This document shows, piece by piece, positions 42,707 through 50,925 of a stretch of DNA of 64,000 nucleotides; within the stretch, counting starts at the first letter, position 1; each line of letters opens with the position of its first letter. The position numbers and the translations under genes were made by a program. The notes below the pieces were generated by a model. It saw only the letters and a program-made list of their open reading frames with translations, was not told the origin of the DNA and did not search any database. The DNA is taken from contig DJWJ01000011.1 in the NCBI GenBank assembly GCA_002440965.1, positions 84,315-148,314 of the forward strand. The letters are read 5' to 3'. This DNA comes from Candidatus Omnitrophica bacterium UBA6233. Lineage in GTDB: Bacteria; Omnitrophota; Gorgyraeia; Gygaellales; Profunditerraquicolaceae.

Positions 42707-42827
42707 AATGACAAATGCCAAAAAGCTCAAAATTCAAAATAAATCCAAATATTAAATGACAAAACTTTGTTTTTGATATTTAGATTTTGGATTTCATTTG
42801 TCATTCGGATTTTGTCATTTGACATTT
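42707..42827. repeat. AT-rich palindromic repeat, family A, copy 6
   Basis: It fills the hisI-trpE gap and enters hisI: the minus-strand end AATGTCAAATGAC supplies the last codons (Asn-Val-Lys) and the TGA stop of hisI. The other end is GGCATTTGTCATT. Confidence 0.85.
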
Positions 42828-43156
42828 AATCTTCTATAAAAGCAACTTCTATTGCCTGTATGACAGGCCACTCCCACCTGACGCACCTTGATCAAGAGAG
42901 CATCCAAATCACAATCATAAGCAATTAATTTGACGAATTGAAAATGGCCGCTGGTCATTCCTTTTACCCAATACTCTTTGCGCGAACGCGACCAAAAACA
43001 GGTCTTTCCGCCTTTTATAGTCCGGCGCAGCGATTCCTTATTCATATACGCCAGCATCAACACTTCTCCGGTTTTATAATCCTGAACGATCGCCGGAATC
43101 AAACCATTTTTATCGAATTTAAAATCGTTTAAACTTATCTTAGTTTTCTTGATCAT
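42815..43156 (-). CDS. hisI: Phosphoribosyl-AMP cyclohydrolase
   Basis: The 113-residue single-domain enzyme opens the purine ring of phosphoribosyl-AMP in step 3 of histidine synthesis. Motifs: GLIPAIVQDYKTGEVLMLAYMN, TCFWSRSRKEYWVKGMTSGH, and the metal-binding region YDCDLDALLIKVRQVGVACHTG with conserved cysteines and histidine. No HisE domain is fused, so PR-ATP pyrophosphatase must be encoded elsewhere. It overlaps hisF by 4 nt. The final codons lie in a repeat. Confidence 0.95.
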   Translation of the reverse strand: MIKKTKISLNDFKFDKNGLIPAIVQDYKTGEVLMLAYMNKESLRRTIKGGKTCFWSRSRKEYWVKGMTSGHFQFVKLIAYDCDLDALLIKVRQVGVACHTGNRSCFYRRLNVK

Positions 43157-43908
43157 AACCTGACCGGTATTCCCTTCTTCTTTAAATACTCCTTAACCTG
43201 TTTTACAGTTAATTCTCCGTAATGGAAAAGCGAAGCGGCCAAAGCCGCCTGCGCGCCTGTCTTGGCAAAACAATCATAAAAATGCTCTAATTTCCCGGCT
43301 CCTCCCGAAGCAATAACCGGAACATTAACAGCCTTACAAATTGCCTCTGTCAAACCTAAATCATAACCATCTTTAGTTCCGTCATAATCCATGCTCGTCA
43401 AAAGAACCTCGCCGGCGCCGAGCTCAACGCCTTTTTTAACCCACTGAATAGCGTCTAAACCCGTAGGAGTCCTGCCCCCATTAATGAATACTTCCCAACC
43501 ATCCCCCATTTTTTTGGCATCAATAGCCAAAACAATACATTGACTGCCGAATTTCTTTGAAGCATCCTGAATAAGCTCCGGGAATTTTACCGCCTGGGTA
43601 TTAATAGATACTTTTTCAGCGCCGGCATTTAAGAGATTTCTTATATCGGATAAATCCGCTATCCCTCCGCCAACGGTAAAAGGCATAAATATATTTTGGG
43701 CTATGCGCTCGACCAGATCAATCAAGGTTTTGCGTTTTTCAACACTTGCCGTAATATCCAAGAAAGTTAACTCATCAGCTTCTTGGGCGTCATAAAGCTT
43801 AGCGACGTCAACCGGATCTCCGGCATCTTTTAACCCCAGGAATTTTACGCCTTTCACCACCCTGCCGTCTTTAATATCAAGGCAAGGGATAATTCGTTTG
43901 GCAAGCAT
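43153..43908 (-). CDS. hisF: Imidazole glycerol phosphate synthase cyclase subunit HisF
   Basis: The 251-residue TIM barrel has MLAKRIIPCLDIKDGRVVKG (catalytic Asp11), TVGGGIADLSDIRNLL and GAGEVLLTSMDYDGTKDGYD (second catalytic Asp). It forms IGP and AICAR from PRFAR with ammonia delivered by HisH. It lies between the lipoprotein gene (3 nt upstream) and hisI. Confidence 0.97.
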   Translation of the reverse strand: MLAKRIIPCLDIKDGRVVKGVKFLGLKDAGDPVDVAKLYDAQEADELTFLDITASVEKRKTLIDLVERIAQNIFMPFTVGGGIADLSDIRNLLNAGAEKVSINTQAVKFPELIQDASKKFGSQCIVLAIDAKKMGDGWEVFINGGRTPTGLDAIQWVKKGVELGAGEVLLTSMDYDGTKDGYDLGLTEAICKAVNVPVIASGGAGKLEHFYDCFAKTGAQAALAASLFHYGELTVKQVKEYLKKKGIPVRL

Positions 43909-43911
43909 GTA

Positions 43912-44376
43912 TTATTTTATTTTTTGATTCAGGTATTCACTTAATAAAACCCGGGTTTTTTTGTCAGCTTTTCCGGTAACTTTTAAATTATGAGCCCTCT
44001 GAAACGCCTTTAATGCTTCGCGAGTTTGCTTACCCATATGCCCGTCGATCTTCCCGGGCTCAAAACCGGCGTTGGCTAAAGCGGTTTGAATATCTTTAAT
44101 CGAAGGACGCGAACCAATTTTCTTTGAATTCTCCTCGCCAACTTTAGATGATGCTGCTCCCAGCTTTTCCTGTTCAGCCTGTTTAGCGTTTAAAGTATCC
44201 TTTAAACTACCAATCTCCTGATCCTTGCTTTGGACTTGCGACTCTAAAACCGAAACCTGGTTCTTTAACCCCTGAATCTCACTATCTTTTTGCTTTACTG
44301 TGCTCATTGATGCGCAACCGGTTAAAGATACTGCAAATGCTACTAGAAACGATGCAACAAAAGCTTTCCTAAACAT
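43912..44376 (-). CDS. Lipoprotein with coiled coil and peptidoglycan-binding domain
   Basis: The 154-residue protein has a lipoprotein signal with lipobox L-T-G-C (Cys21), a coiled-coil stretch (residues ~30-75, repeated QxSVLESQVQSKDQEIGSL pattern) and a C-terminal PG_binding_1-type domain (~92-150: IKDIQTALANAGFEPGKIDG, QTREALKAFQRAHNLKVTG). It is probably anchored in the outer membrane and touches peptidoglycan. It lies between hisA and hisF with small gaps, an odd place for an envelope gene. A GGAGGGGGG-like site precedes the ATG. No specific gene name can be given. Confidence 0.85.
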   Translation of the reverse strand: MFRKAFVASFLVAFAVSLTGCASMSTVKQKDSEIQGLKNQVSVLESQVQSKDQEIGSLKDTLNAKQAEQEKLGAASSKVGEENSKKIGSRPSIKDIQTALANAGFEPGKIDGHMGKQTREALKAFQRAHNLKVTGKADKKTRVLLSEYLNQKIK

Positions 44377-44393
44377 TCCCCCCCTCCTTTTAA

Positions 44394-45113
44394 TTAAGAA
44401 AATTTTAAGGCCTGAGGCAAAGTAAACTTTCCCTCATATAAAGCCTTTCCTACAATTACTCCGCTAACCCCATCCTTTTCTAAACATTTCAGTTTATGTA
44501 AATCCTCTAAACTAGAAATTCCTCCTGAGGCAATAATTTTTAATCCGGTCATTTTTAAAAGTTTCTTGATCTCTTTTATGTTTGGACCGGTCAAAGTTCC
44601 ATCTTTTAGAGTATCGGTGTAAATTAATTCGCTAAATCCGAGTTTTTTCAAACTAAGGCTAAAATCCACAGCGCCAGTATTTTTATGTCCGGCTTTCCAA
44701 CCCCGGACCATAACTTCTCCGTCTTTGGCATCAACTCCCACAATAATCTTATTTCTGAATTTGTCAAAGACCTTCTTTAAAAAATCCTTATCTTCAACTG
44801 CCCTAGTTCCTAAAACAACGCGATTTACTCCAGCACTAAGCACATCTTTGATAGTATCAACCTTCCTTAAGCCTCCGCCGAATTCAACCGGCACCTTAAC
44901 CTGATCAACGATCTCTTTAACTATCTCAAGATTTCTAGGTATGCCTGAAAACGCTCCGTCTAAATCCACAATGTGCAGAAATTTCGCGCCCTGCTTAACC
45001 CAGTGCTTGGCAACTTTAACCGGGTCTTTAGAATAAATCTTCTTGTTCGTCCTCCCTTGCACAAATCTGACTACGCAACCGCTCTGTAAATCTATAGCTG
45101 GGATTATTAACAT
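44394..45113 (-). CDS. hisA: ProFAR isomerase HisA
   Basis: The 239-residue TIM barrel starts MLIIPAIDLQSGCVVRFVQG (catalytic Asp8). FLHIVDLDGAFSG and GVDAKDGEVMVRGW follow, with the second catalytic Asp in IYTDTLKDGTLTGPN. It isomerises ProFAR to PRFAR in step 4 of histidine synthesis. No Shine-Dalgarno is visible; the start follows repeat copy 7 closely. Confidence 0.96.
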   Translation of the reverse strand: MLIIPAIDLQSGCVVRFVQGRTNKKIYSKDPVKVAKHWVKQGAKFLHIVDLDGAFSGIPRNLEIVKEIVDQVKVPVEFGGGLRKVDTIKDVLSAGVNRVVLGTRAVEDKDFLKKVFDKFRNKIIVGVDAKDGEVMVRGWKAGHKNTGAVDFSLSLKKLGFSELIYTDTLKDGTLTGPNIKEIKKLLKMTGLKIIASGGISSLEDLHKLKCLEKDGVSGVIVGKALYEGKFTLPQALKFS

Positions 45114-45128
45114 ATTTTAAATTTAATA

Positions 45129-45261
45129 AATGTCAAATACCAAAGCCCAAAATTCAAAATAAATCTAAATGACAAATATCCAATGACAAAACCTTGGTTT
45201 TAGATTTTGACATTTGGGCTTTGTATTTATTTTGGATTTTGAATTTTGTCATTTGTCATTA
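45129..45261. repeat. AT-rich palindromic repeat, family A, copy 7
   Basis: It fills the hisH-hisA gap, from AATGTCAAATACCAAAGCCC to TTTTGTCATTTGTCATTA, with centre ACAAAACCTTGGTTTT. Confidence 0.88.
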
Positions 45262-45264
45262 ATT

Positions 45265-45876
45265 TTATAATTCTACAAAATTCTTAAGCATCTGTAACCC
45301 AATCCCCTGGCTTTTTTCCGGGTGAAATTGCGCGCCATATATATTATCCTGCCAGACCATCGCAGCAAAATCCAGTCCATAGTCAGTAACCGCGGCAATT
45401 GCATTCTTATTAGCCGGATCAGGATAATATGAATGGCAAAAATAAACAAAAGAATTATCCGGTATGTTTTTTAATAATGGGCACTCGCCTGACTTTTGCC
45501 TCAACTGGTTCCATCCCATATGTGGAACCTTTAAGTCAGAAACTGGGAATTTCTTGACTTCCCCCTTAATAATACCTAGCCCTTTACATTTATCTGCCTC
45601 CGCGCTCTTTTCAAACAAAAGCTGCATCCCCAGACAAATCCCTAAAAAAGGCTTTTTATTTTTTACCACGTCCCTAATCAAATCGACTAAATCCTGCTTC
45701 TCTAATTCCTGCATCGCGTCTCCAAAAGCGCCCACTCCCGGTAAAACTAACTTTCGGCAGGAAGAGATTTCTTTAGGGTTATTGCTGACTTTGATTTTAG
45801 CGCCAAAAAGCTCCAGAGCCTTTTTTACGCTATGGATATTGCCCATACCATAGTCTATAATAGCTATACTATTCAT
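45265..45876 (-). CDS. hisH: Imidazole glycerol phosphate synthase glutaminase subunit HisH
   Basis: The 203-residue class I glutamine amidotransferase starts MNSIAIIDYGMGNIHSVKKA. It has the nucleophile Cys in PFLGICLGMQLLF and the His-x-Glu of the triad in YGAQFHPEKSQGIGLQ. It supplies ammonia to HisF. Only a weak purine stretch precedes the ATG. Confidence 0.97.
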   Translation of the reverse strand: MNSIAIIDYGMGNIHSVKKALELFGAKIKVSNNPKEISSCRKLVLPGVGAFGDAMQELEKQDLVDLIRDVVKNKKPFLGICLGMQLLFEKSAEADKCKGLGIIKGEVKKFPVSDLKVPHMGWNQLRQKSGECPLLKNIPDNSFVYFCHSYYPDPANKNAIAAVTDYGLDFAAMVWQDNIYGAQFHPEKSQGIGLQMLKNFVEL

Positions 45877-45881
45877 CTTTT

Positions 45882-45981
45882 AATGTCTCAATCGCCAAAT
45901 CCCAATGACAAATGAATTTCCAAATTCCAATTGGAACATTGAATCATTGGGATTTCATTCGGCATTGGAGCTTGGATATTA
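45882..45981. repeat. Divergent palindromic repeat related to family A
   Basis: hisB-hisH gap. Words such as CCAATGACAAATGAATTTCC and CATTGGGATTTCATTCGGCA surround a central TTCCAATTGGAA palindrome. It is GC-richer than the other copies and may be a separate but related family. Confidence 0.6.
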
Positions 45982-45991
45982 ATCATTTCTT

Positions 45992-46600
45992 CTAATCAAT
46001 GACCCCTTTAGTAGAAGGAATACCCTTTCTGCGGGGATCAATTTGCGTAGCCATATCCAAAGCCTTGCCTAAGGCCTTAAACACAGGCTCTAAGGTAGCG
46101 TGCAAATCCTTATTAGGATTATCTATCTCTATATTTAAATTCATACCTAGTTGCTTGGCAAATGCCTCAAGAAAATGTTCGGCATATTTAACATCATACC
46201 CCTCTTGAGGTTGGGGATAATTTCGATATCTTGACAGATCCATACTCAGCTTAAACGAACCTCTTCCGCTAATATCCACAGCTACATTAGCGGTTACATC
46301 CTCCATGGGAACAGACATAGAACCCAACCGGTTAATACCAGCCTTATCTCCTAAGGCCTCTTTAAAAACCTGGCCTAACACGATACCCAAGTCTTCATTA
46401 GTGTGATGAATATCCACTTTTAAGTCGGCTTCATTAGTTATAATCTCCAAATCAAAATGCCCCCAAAACGCGAATAATTCCAGCATATGATCTAAAAATC
46501 CGATTCCCGAATTTATTTTTGCAACTCCTGATCCGTCAATATTCAATTTAGCTGTTATATCGGTCTCTTTACTTTTTCGATTCTTACTCGCTTCTCTCAT
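45992..46600 (-). CDS. hisB: Imidazoleglycerol-phosphate dehydratase
   Basis: The 202-residue monofunctional enzyme carries out step 6 of histidine synthesis. It has the manganese-binding GIGFLDHMLELFAFWGHFDL and DIHHTNEDLGIVLG, and later HFLEAFAKQLGMNLNI. The ATG at 46600 is chosen over an in-frame GTG 12 nt upstream because GGGAGAGA sits at the right distance and MREASKNRKSKET is the usual start. The histidinol-phosphatase part of enteric HisB is absent. Confidence 0.96.
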   Translation of the reverse strand: MREASKNRKSKETDITAKLNIDGSGVAKINSGIGFLDHMLELFAFWGHFDLEIITNEADLKVDIHHTNEDLGIVLGQVFKEALGDKAGINRLGSMSVPMEDVTANVAVDISGRGSFKLSMDLSRYRNYPQPQEGYDVKYAEHFLEAFAKQLGMNLNIEIDNPNKDLHATLEPVFKALGKALDMATQIDPRRKGIPSTKGVID

Positions 46601-46620
46601 TCTCTCTCCCACGTTTTTCC

Positions 46621-46650
46621 CTACATACTATCTACTACCTACTATCTATT
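46621..46650. repeat. TAG-rich short tandem repeat in the hisD-hisB junction
   Basis: On the minus strand it reads as copies of TAGTAG and TAGATAG (TAGATAGTAGGTAGTAGATA). It resembles the repeats at 15363 and 60705. Confidence 0.6.
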
Positions 46651-46660
46651 CTCTCTTAAG

Positions 46661-47887
46661 TTAAAGGAACCTCGCCTTTACCGAATCTAAATGTTTGGTT
46701 AATCCTTCAATTCCGGCAATTTTTTCCAAAGGCTCGCGCATTTTCTCCAGAGCTTTTTTGGAATAGCTGATTATATGATTACTTTTTATAAAATCACAAA
46801 CCGATAGACCTGAAAAAAATCTGGCAGTGCCGGCTGTCGGTAAAACATGGCTCGGGCCTGCAACATAATCCCCGACAGCAGCCGGGCTGTACGGCCCTAA
46901 AAATATTGCTCCGGCATTTTTAATACCCTTAAGCAGGCGCTGCGGATTTTGGACCATAATTTCAAGATGCTCGGGAGCAATTTTATTACTAACTTCAACT
47001 GCCTGTTCTAAATTCTTGGTTAAAATAATGGAACCGTCCTGATCTTGACTTTGAGATTTTATGAGTTTCGCCAAAGCTTTGGAGTTAGTAACTAACACGG
47101 CCAATCCTTTGGCGTGCTCTTTCTGGGCGGCTAAATCCGCCAGAATAAATTTCGGGTCGCTGGAACGATTGGCAATGATTACCAGTTCCGTAGGCCCGGC
47201 AATCATATCGATATCCACCTGGCCAAAAACCTGCCTCTTGGCTTCACTCACATAAATGTTCCCCGGGCCGACGATCTTATCCACCGCAGGAATTGTCTTT
47301 GTGCCGTAAGCTAAAGCTGCTATTCCTTGAGCGCCTCCCACTCGGTAAACCTCATTCACTTTCAATAAATCTGCCATTACCAATATGTGTGGATTAATCT
47401 GGCCAAATTTATTAGGAGGACTGATAAGCGCGATTTTTTTAACTCCGGCGATCTTAGCCGGTAACACTGTCATATAAACCGTAGAAACCAATGGTGCGGT
47501 TCCGGCAGGAATATAAATTCCCACGCGCTCTAAAGGTGTATAGTTTTCTCCCAACACCACTCCATCGCCATCCTTCATTCTCCACGATTTTTTCAAGGCC
47601 TTGCGGTAAAAACGATTTACGTTTTCAATCACAGTCTTAAGGCTGGCTACAAAATTAGGGCTGATATTCTGATAGGCTCCGCTAATCTCGATTTCAGCTA
47701 CTTTCAACTGCCTCGGCATTAACTTAATGCCGTCAAATTTTTTGGTATATTTCAACAAAGCTTCATCGCCGAATGAACGCACATCATCGATAATCTTTTT
47801 TACCTTTTCTTCGACGCGGGGTTTTTTAAATGCTCCGCGGTTATAAATCTTCTCTAATTGCTTACTACCGTATCTTATTATCTTCAC
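46661..47887 (-). CDS. hisD: Histidinol dehydrogenase
   Basis: The 408-residue zinc enzyme oxidises histidinol to histidine, the last two steps of the pathway. It has GVYIPAGTAPLVSTVYMTVL, the VDKIVGPGNIYVSEAKRQVF signature, a catalytic-His region (APEHLEIMVQNP) and GPSHVLPTAGTARFFSGLSV. Length is normal. The start codon is GTG, with AGAAGG upstream. It heads the his series, 19 nt after alaS. Confidence 0.97.
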   Translation of the reverse strand: MKIIRYGSKQLEKIYNRGAFKKPRVEEKVKKIIDDVRSFGDEALLKYTKKFDGIKLMPRQLKVAEIEISGAYQNISPNFVASLKTVIENVNRFYRKALKKSWRMKDGDGVVLGENYTPLERVGIYIPAGTAPLVSTVYMTVLPAKIAGVKKIALISPPNKFGQINPHILVMADLLKVNEVYRVGGAQGIAALAYGTKTIPAVDKIVGPGNIYVSEAKRQVFGQVDIDMIAGPTELVIIANRSSDPKFILADLAAQKEHAKGLAVLVTNSKALAKLIKSQSQDQDGSIILTKNLEQAVEVSNKIAPEHLEIMVQNPQRLLKGIKNAGAIFLGPYSPAAVGDYVAGPSHVLPTAGTARFFSGLSVCDFIKSNHIISYSKKALEKMREPLEKIAGIEGLTKHLDSVKARFL

Positions 47888-47905
47888 TTATTACCTTCTT
47901 TCTAT

Positions 47906-50467
47906 CTACTGCCTGGCCTCTAACAAAATAGTTTTCAAACTCTCAAATACTTGATCCAGTTTTTCCGGCTTACTTCCGCCGGCCTGCGCAAAATCCGGCC
48001 TGCCGCCGCCTGAACCGCCGATAAGCGGAGCAATCTGGCGAATTAATGTTCCGGCATTTAATCCTTTAGCTAATAAATCCTGCGTTATTGCGATAACCAA
48101 ATACGCTTTCTTTTGCTCGTTGTCCTGCGAACCCAAAGCAATCACTCCTTGCTTTAATTCTTCTTTTACTTTATCCGCCAGGATCCGCAAAGCATTCATA
48201 TCTAAACCAGGCTCAATCGAAGAAACCAGGTTAACGCCATTTATTTTTATTGCCTTATTTATAATCCTGGGGGCAGCGTCTTTAAGACTGATACTCATTT
48301 CTAAACTACGCTTCTTCTCTTGATCTTTATCTTCTCTAAGTTTTTCTATCTTTTTTGCTTCTTCAATAGTTTTTCGCTCTTCATCTTTAATAAACTGCTT
48401 GGCAAAAGTTCCGGTTGCGCCTTCAATTCTTCTTATACCGCTAGCTACCGACCCCTCGCTAGTTATTTTTATCAGGCCAATTTCACTGATGTCATCCAGA
48501 TGCGTCCCTCCGCATAACTCTCTGGAAATATCTCCGATACCCACCACACGCACATTTTCGCCGTATTTTTCCTCAAAAAATGCCAGCGCGCCGGATTTCT
48601 TCGCTTCTTTTAAAGCCATCTCCTTACAGATTACTGCCTGACTTTTAGAAATATAATTATTAGCTACTTCCTCAACCCTGGCAACTTCTTCCTTGGACAA
48701 ACCTTTAAAATGAGTAAAATCAAAACGAAATTTATCCTCGACAACCAACGACCCCTGCTGCTGAACATGAGTTCCTAAAACTTTTCTTAAAGCTGCTTGC
48801 AGTATGTGCGTGGCTGTATGATTTCTGGCAATATTAAGCCTGCGTTCAGTATTAATTCCAGCAACTACTTTGTCGCCTTCTTTAAAAGAGCCGGAAACTA
48901 TCTTACCAATATGTAAAATAACATTGTCGATTTTCTGCGTATCCAAAACTTCAAAAACATTATTTCCGTTTACCAATTTCCCGGTATCTCCAACCTGACC
49001 GCCTGACTCCGCGTAAAAAGGAGTCTGATCCAAAACAACTTCTGCGCCATCTTTCAGAATAGCTAGAATCTTTGCTTCCGTGGAATTTTCTTTATAACCG
49101 GTAAATTTTGTTGCGTCTAATTTTAAGCCCAATCCTTTGGCGTCAAAAACATCGCCTTTCATCGCGCTGCCTGACTTTGAACGCGCCCGCTGCTCTTCCA
49201 TGGCTTCTTCAAACGCTTTCTTCGAAAAACATACTCTATGTTTATCCAACCACTGACAAGTCAATTCCAAAGGAATCCCATAAGTATCATGGAGCATAAA
49301 AGCCACATTGCCCACAGTTTCAGAATCTGGCTTCTCTATAAATGCGTCAAATTTACTTTTAAATAATTCCTCACTAGAGCCAAGCACATTAATAAAGTTT
49401 TTCTCTTCGTTCAAAATAACCAAAGCAATATTCTCCTGCTTTTCCTTTAAATCCGGATAAGGAACACGCATAACCTGCGCAACGAGAGGAACCAGCTTAT
49501 TCAATAAAGGCTCATTTATACCCAAGGCTCTTAAGTGCAAAACGCTTTTACGGATTATTTTTCTGACTACATAACCTCTTCCTTCATTTGAGGGCAAAAC
49601 TCCATCATAAATACAAAAAACCACTGCCCGCACATGATCGGTTATAGCATAGACAAATTCATTCTCAGAAGACGTTTTAACCGTAATCCGCTTTTTAATT
49701 TCTTTGACTATCGGAGCGAAAAGATCGGTCTCAAAATTACTTTGCTTGCCCTCCATTACCGAAGCCAATCTCTCTAAACCCATTCCTGTGTCGATATTTT
49801 TGTTCGGAAGCGGTTCTAGAGAACCATCCGCTTTGCGGTTAAATTGGGTAAAGACCAAATTCCAGATCTCCACGAACCTTCCACAGCTGCACGAAGGATC
49901 GCAAATCTTTTCACCGCAACCAATGTCAGCGCCAAAATCATAGAATATTTCCGAACATGGCCCGCAAGGCCCGTTTGGCCCTTTGGTTTTGGCTTCCGCC
50001 GGCCAGAAGTTATCTTTATCGCCAAGCTTAACTATTTTCTTAACAGGAATCCCGATTTTATCTTTCCAGATATTATAAGCCTCATCATCATCTTGATAGA
50101 CTGAAACCCAAAGCTTATCCTCACTGATCTTCAGTTCTTTGGTCAGAAATTCCCAGGCCCAGGCAATTGCCTCATCTTTAAAATAATCGCCAAAAGAAAA
50201 ATTTCCCAACATCTCAAAGAACGTATGATGGCTGGAGGTCTTACCGACCTTATCCAAATCATCAGTGCGCAGGCAACGCTGCGAAGTAGCCGCCCGTTTA
50301 AAACCGGAATCAAGCCCTAAAAATTCCTTTTTAAACTGGTTCATCCCTGCCGGAGTAAATAATACCGTAGGATCATCCTTAGGCACCAATGAATCACTCT
50401 CTACGATTTTGTGTTTTTTGGACTGAAAAAACTTGAGGAATTTTTCTCTTAAAGAATCTACCTGCAT
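47906..50467 (-). CDS. alaS: Alanyl-tRNA synthetase
   Basis: The 853-residue class II synthetase has the catalytic N-terminal domain (LFTPAGMNQFKKEFLG, TSSHHTFFEMLGNFSFGDYF), the editing domain with zinc-type motifs (NHTATHILQAALRKVLG and the later ELCGGTHLDDISEIG), and a C-terminal oligomerisation domain ending GGSGGGRPDFAQAGG. Length is near the usual 870. It overlaps recX by 10 nt; the order recA-recX-alaS is the same as in E. coli. Confidence 0.98.
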   Translation of the reverse strand: MQVDSLREKFLKFFQSKKHKIVESDSLVPKDDPTVLFTPAGMNQFKKEFLGLDSGFKRAATSQRCLRTDDLDKVGKTSSHHTFFEMLGNFSFGDYFKDEAIAWAWEFLTKELKISEDKLWVSVYQDDDEAYNIWKDKIGIPVKKIVKLGDKDNFWPAEAKTKGPNGPCGPCSEIFYDFGADIGCGEKICDPSCSCGRFVEIWNLVFTQFNRKADGSLEPLPNKNIDTGMGLERLASVMEGKQSNFETDLFAPIVKEIKKRITVKTSSENEFVYAITDHVRAVVFCIYDGVLPSNEGRGYVVRKIIRKSVLHLRALGINEPLLNKLVPLVAQVMRVPYPDLKEKQENIALVILNEEKNFINVLGSSEELFKSKFDAFIEKPDSETVGNVAFMLHDTYGIPLELTCQWLDKHRVCFSKKAFEEAMEEQRARSKSGSAMKGDVFDAKGLGLKLDATKFTGYKENSTEAKILAILKDGAEVVLDQTPFYAESGGQVGDTGKLVNGNNVFEVLDTQKIDNVILHIGKIVSGSFKEGDKVVAGINTERRLNIARNHTATHILQAALRKVLGTHVQQQGSLVVEDKFRFDFTHFKGLSKEEVARVEEVANNYISKSQAVICKEMALKEAKKSGALAFFEEKYGENVRVVGIGDISRELCGGTHLDDISEIGLIKITSEGSVASGIRRIEGATGTFAKQFIKDEERKTIEEAKKIEKLREDKDQEKKRSLEMSISLKDAAPRIINKAIKINGVNLVSSIEPGLDMNALRILADKVKEELKQGVIALGSQDNEQKKAYLVIAITQDLLAKGLNAGTLIRQIAPLIGGSGGGRPDFAQAGGSKPEKLDQVFESLKTILLEARQ

Positions 50468-50925
50468 AGTTGATTTAAGGTATCAATGACAATTTCGGGA
50501 GAGAATCCGCGGCGCAGTAAAAAAGCGTAAACCCGTCTCTTCGCGATAACCTGATCAGTTCCTTTCAATATATTTAATCTTCTTTTGGCTAAATCCAAAA
50601 CCGCCTCTGTTTCAGAATAATCTTTTACACCTAAGCTTTGCGCTTCGATTATTTCTTTACCCACGCCCTTTTGCCTGAGCTCCTGCCTGATCCTTCTTAA
50701 CCCTAAAGGTTTTCTTAAACGGGAGTTGATCCAGGCTTTGGCAAAAACATTATCATCAATAAATTTCTTCTCTTTCAGAAAGGAAATAATTTCTTTAATC
50801 ACTGCTTCAGGAATTTTCTTAACTTTTAGGCGCTGGATAAGCTCATTTTCGCTGCGCAGCCTGAATTTAAGCAGGAAAAACGCGTAATCCCTGGCCTTAT
50901 CAAAAAATTCTGTCCGTTTATTCAA
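50458..50925 (-). CDS. recX: Regulatory protein RecX
   Basis: The 155-residue helical protein has the family patterns ARDYAFFLLKFRLRSENELI, RLRKPLGLRRIRQELRQKGV and RRVYAFLLRRGFSPEIV, three tandem three-helix units. RecX caps and inhibits RecA filaments. It overlaps recA by 8 nt and alaS by 10 nt. Confidence 0.93.
   Translation of the reverse strand: MNKRTEFFDKARDYAFFLLKFRLRSENELIQRLKVKKIPEAVIKEIISFLKEKKFIDDNVFAKAWINSRLRKPLGLRRIRQELRQKGVGKEIIEAQSLGVKDYSETEAVLDLAKRRLNILKGTDQVIAKRRVYAFLLRRGFSPEIVIDTLNQLCR

Noticed and set aside
241..45981. Family A repeats as a CRISPR array
   Set aside because: Copies are kilobases apart, imperfect and palindromic, with no regular spacers and no cas genes.
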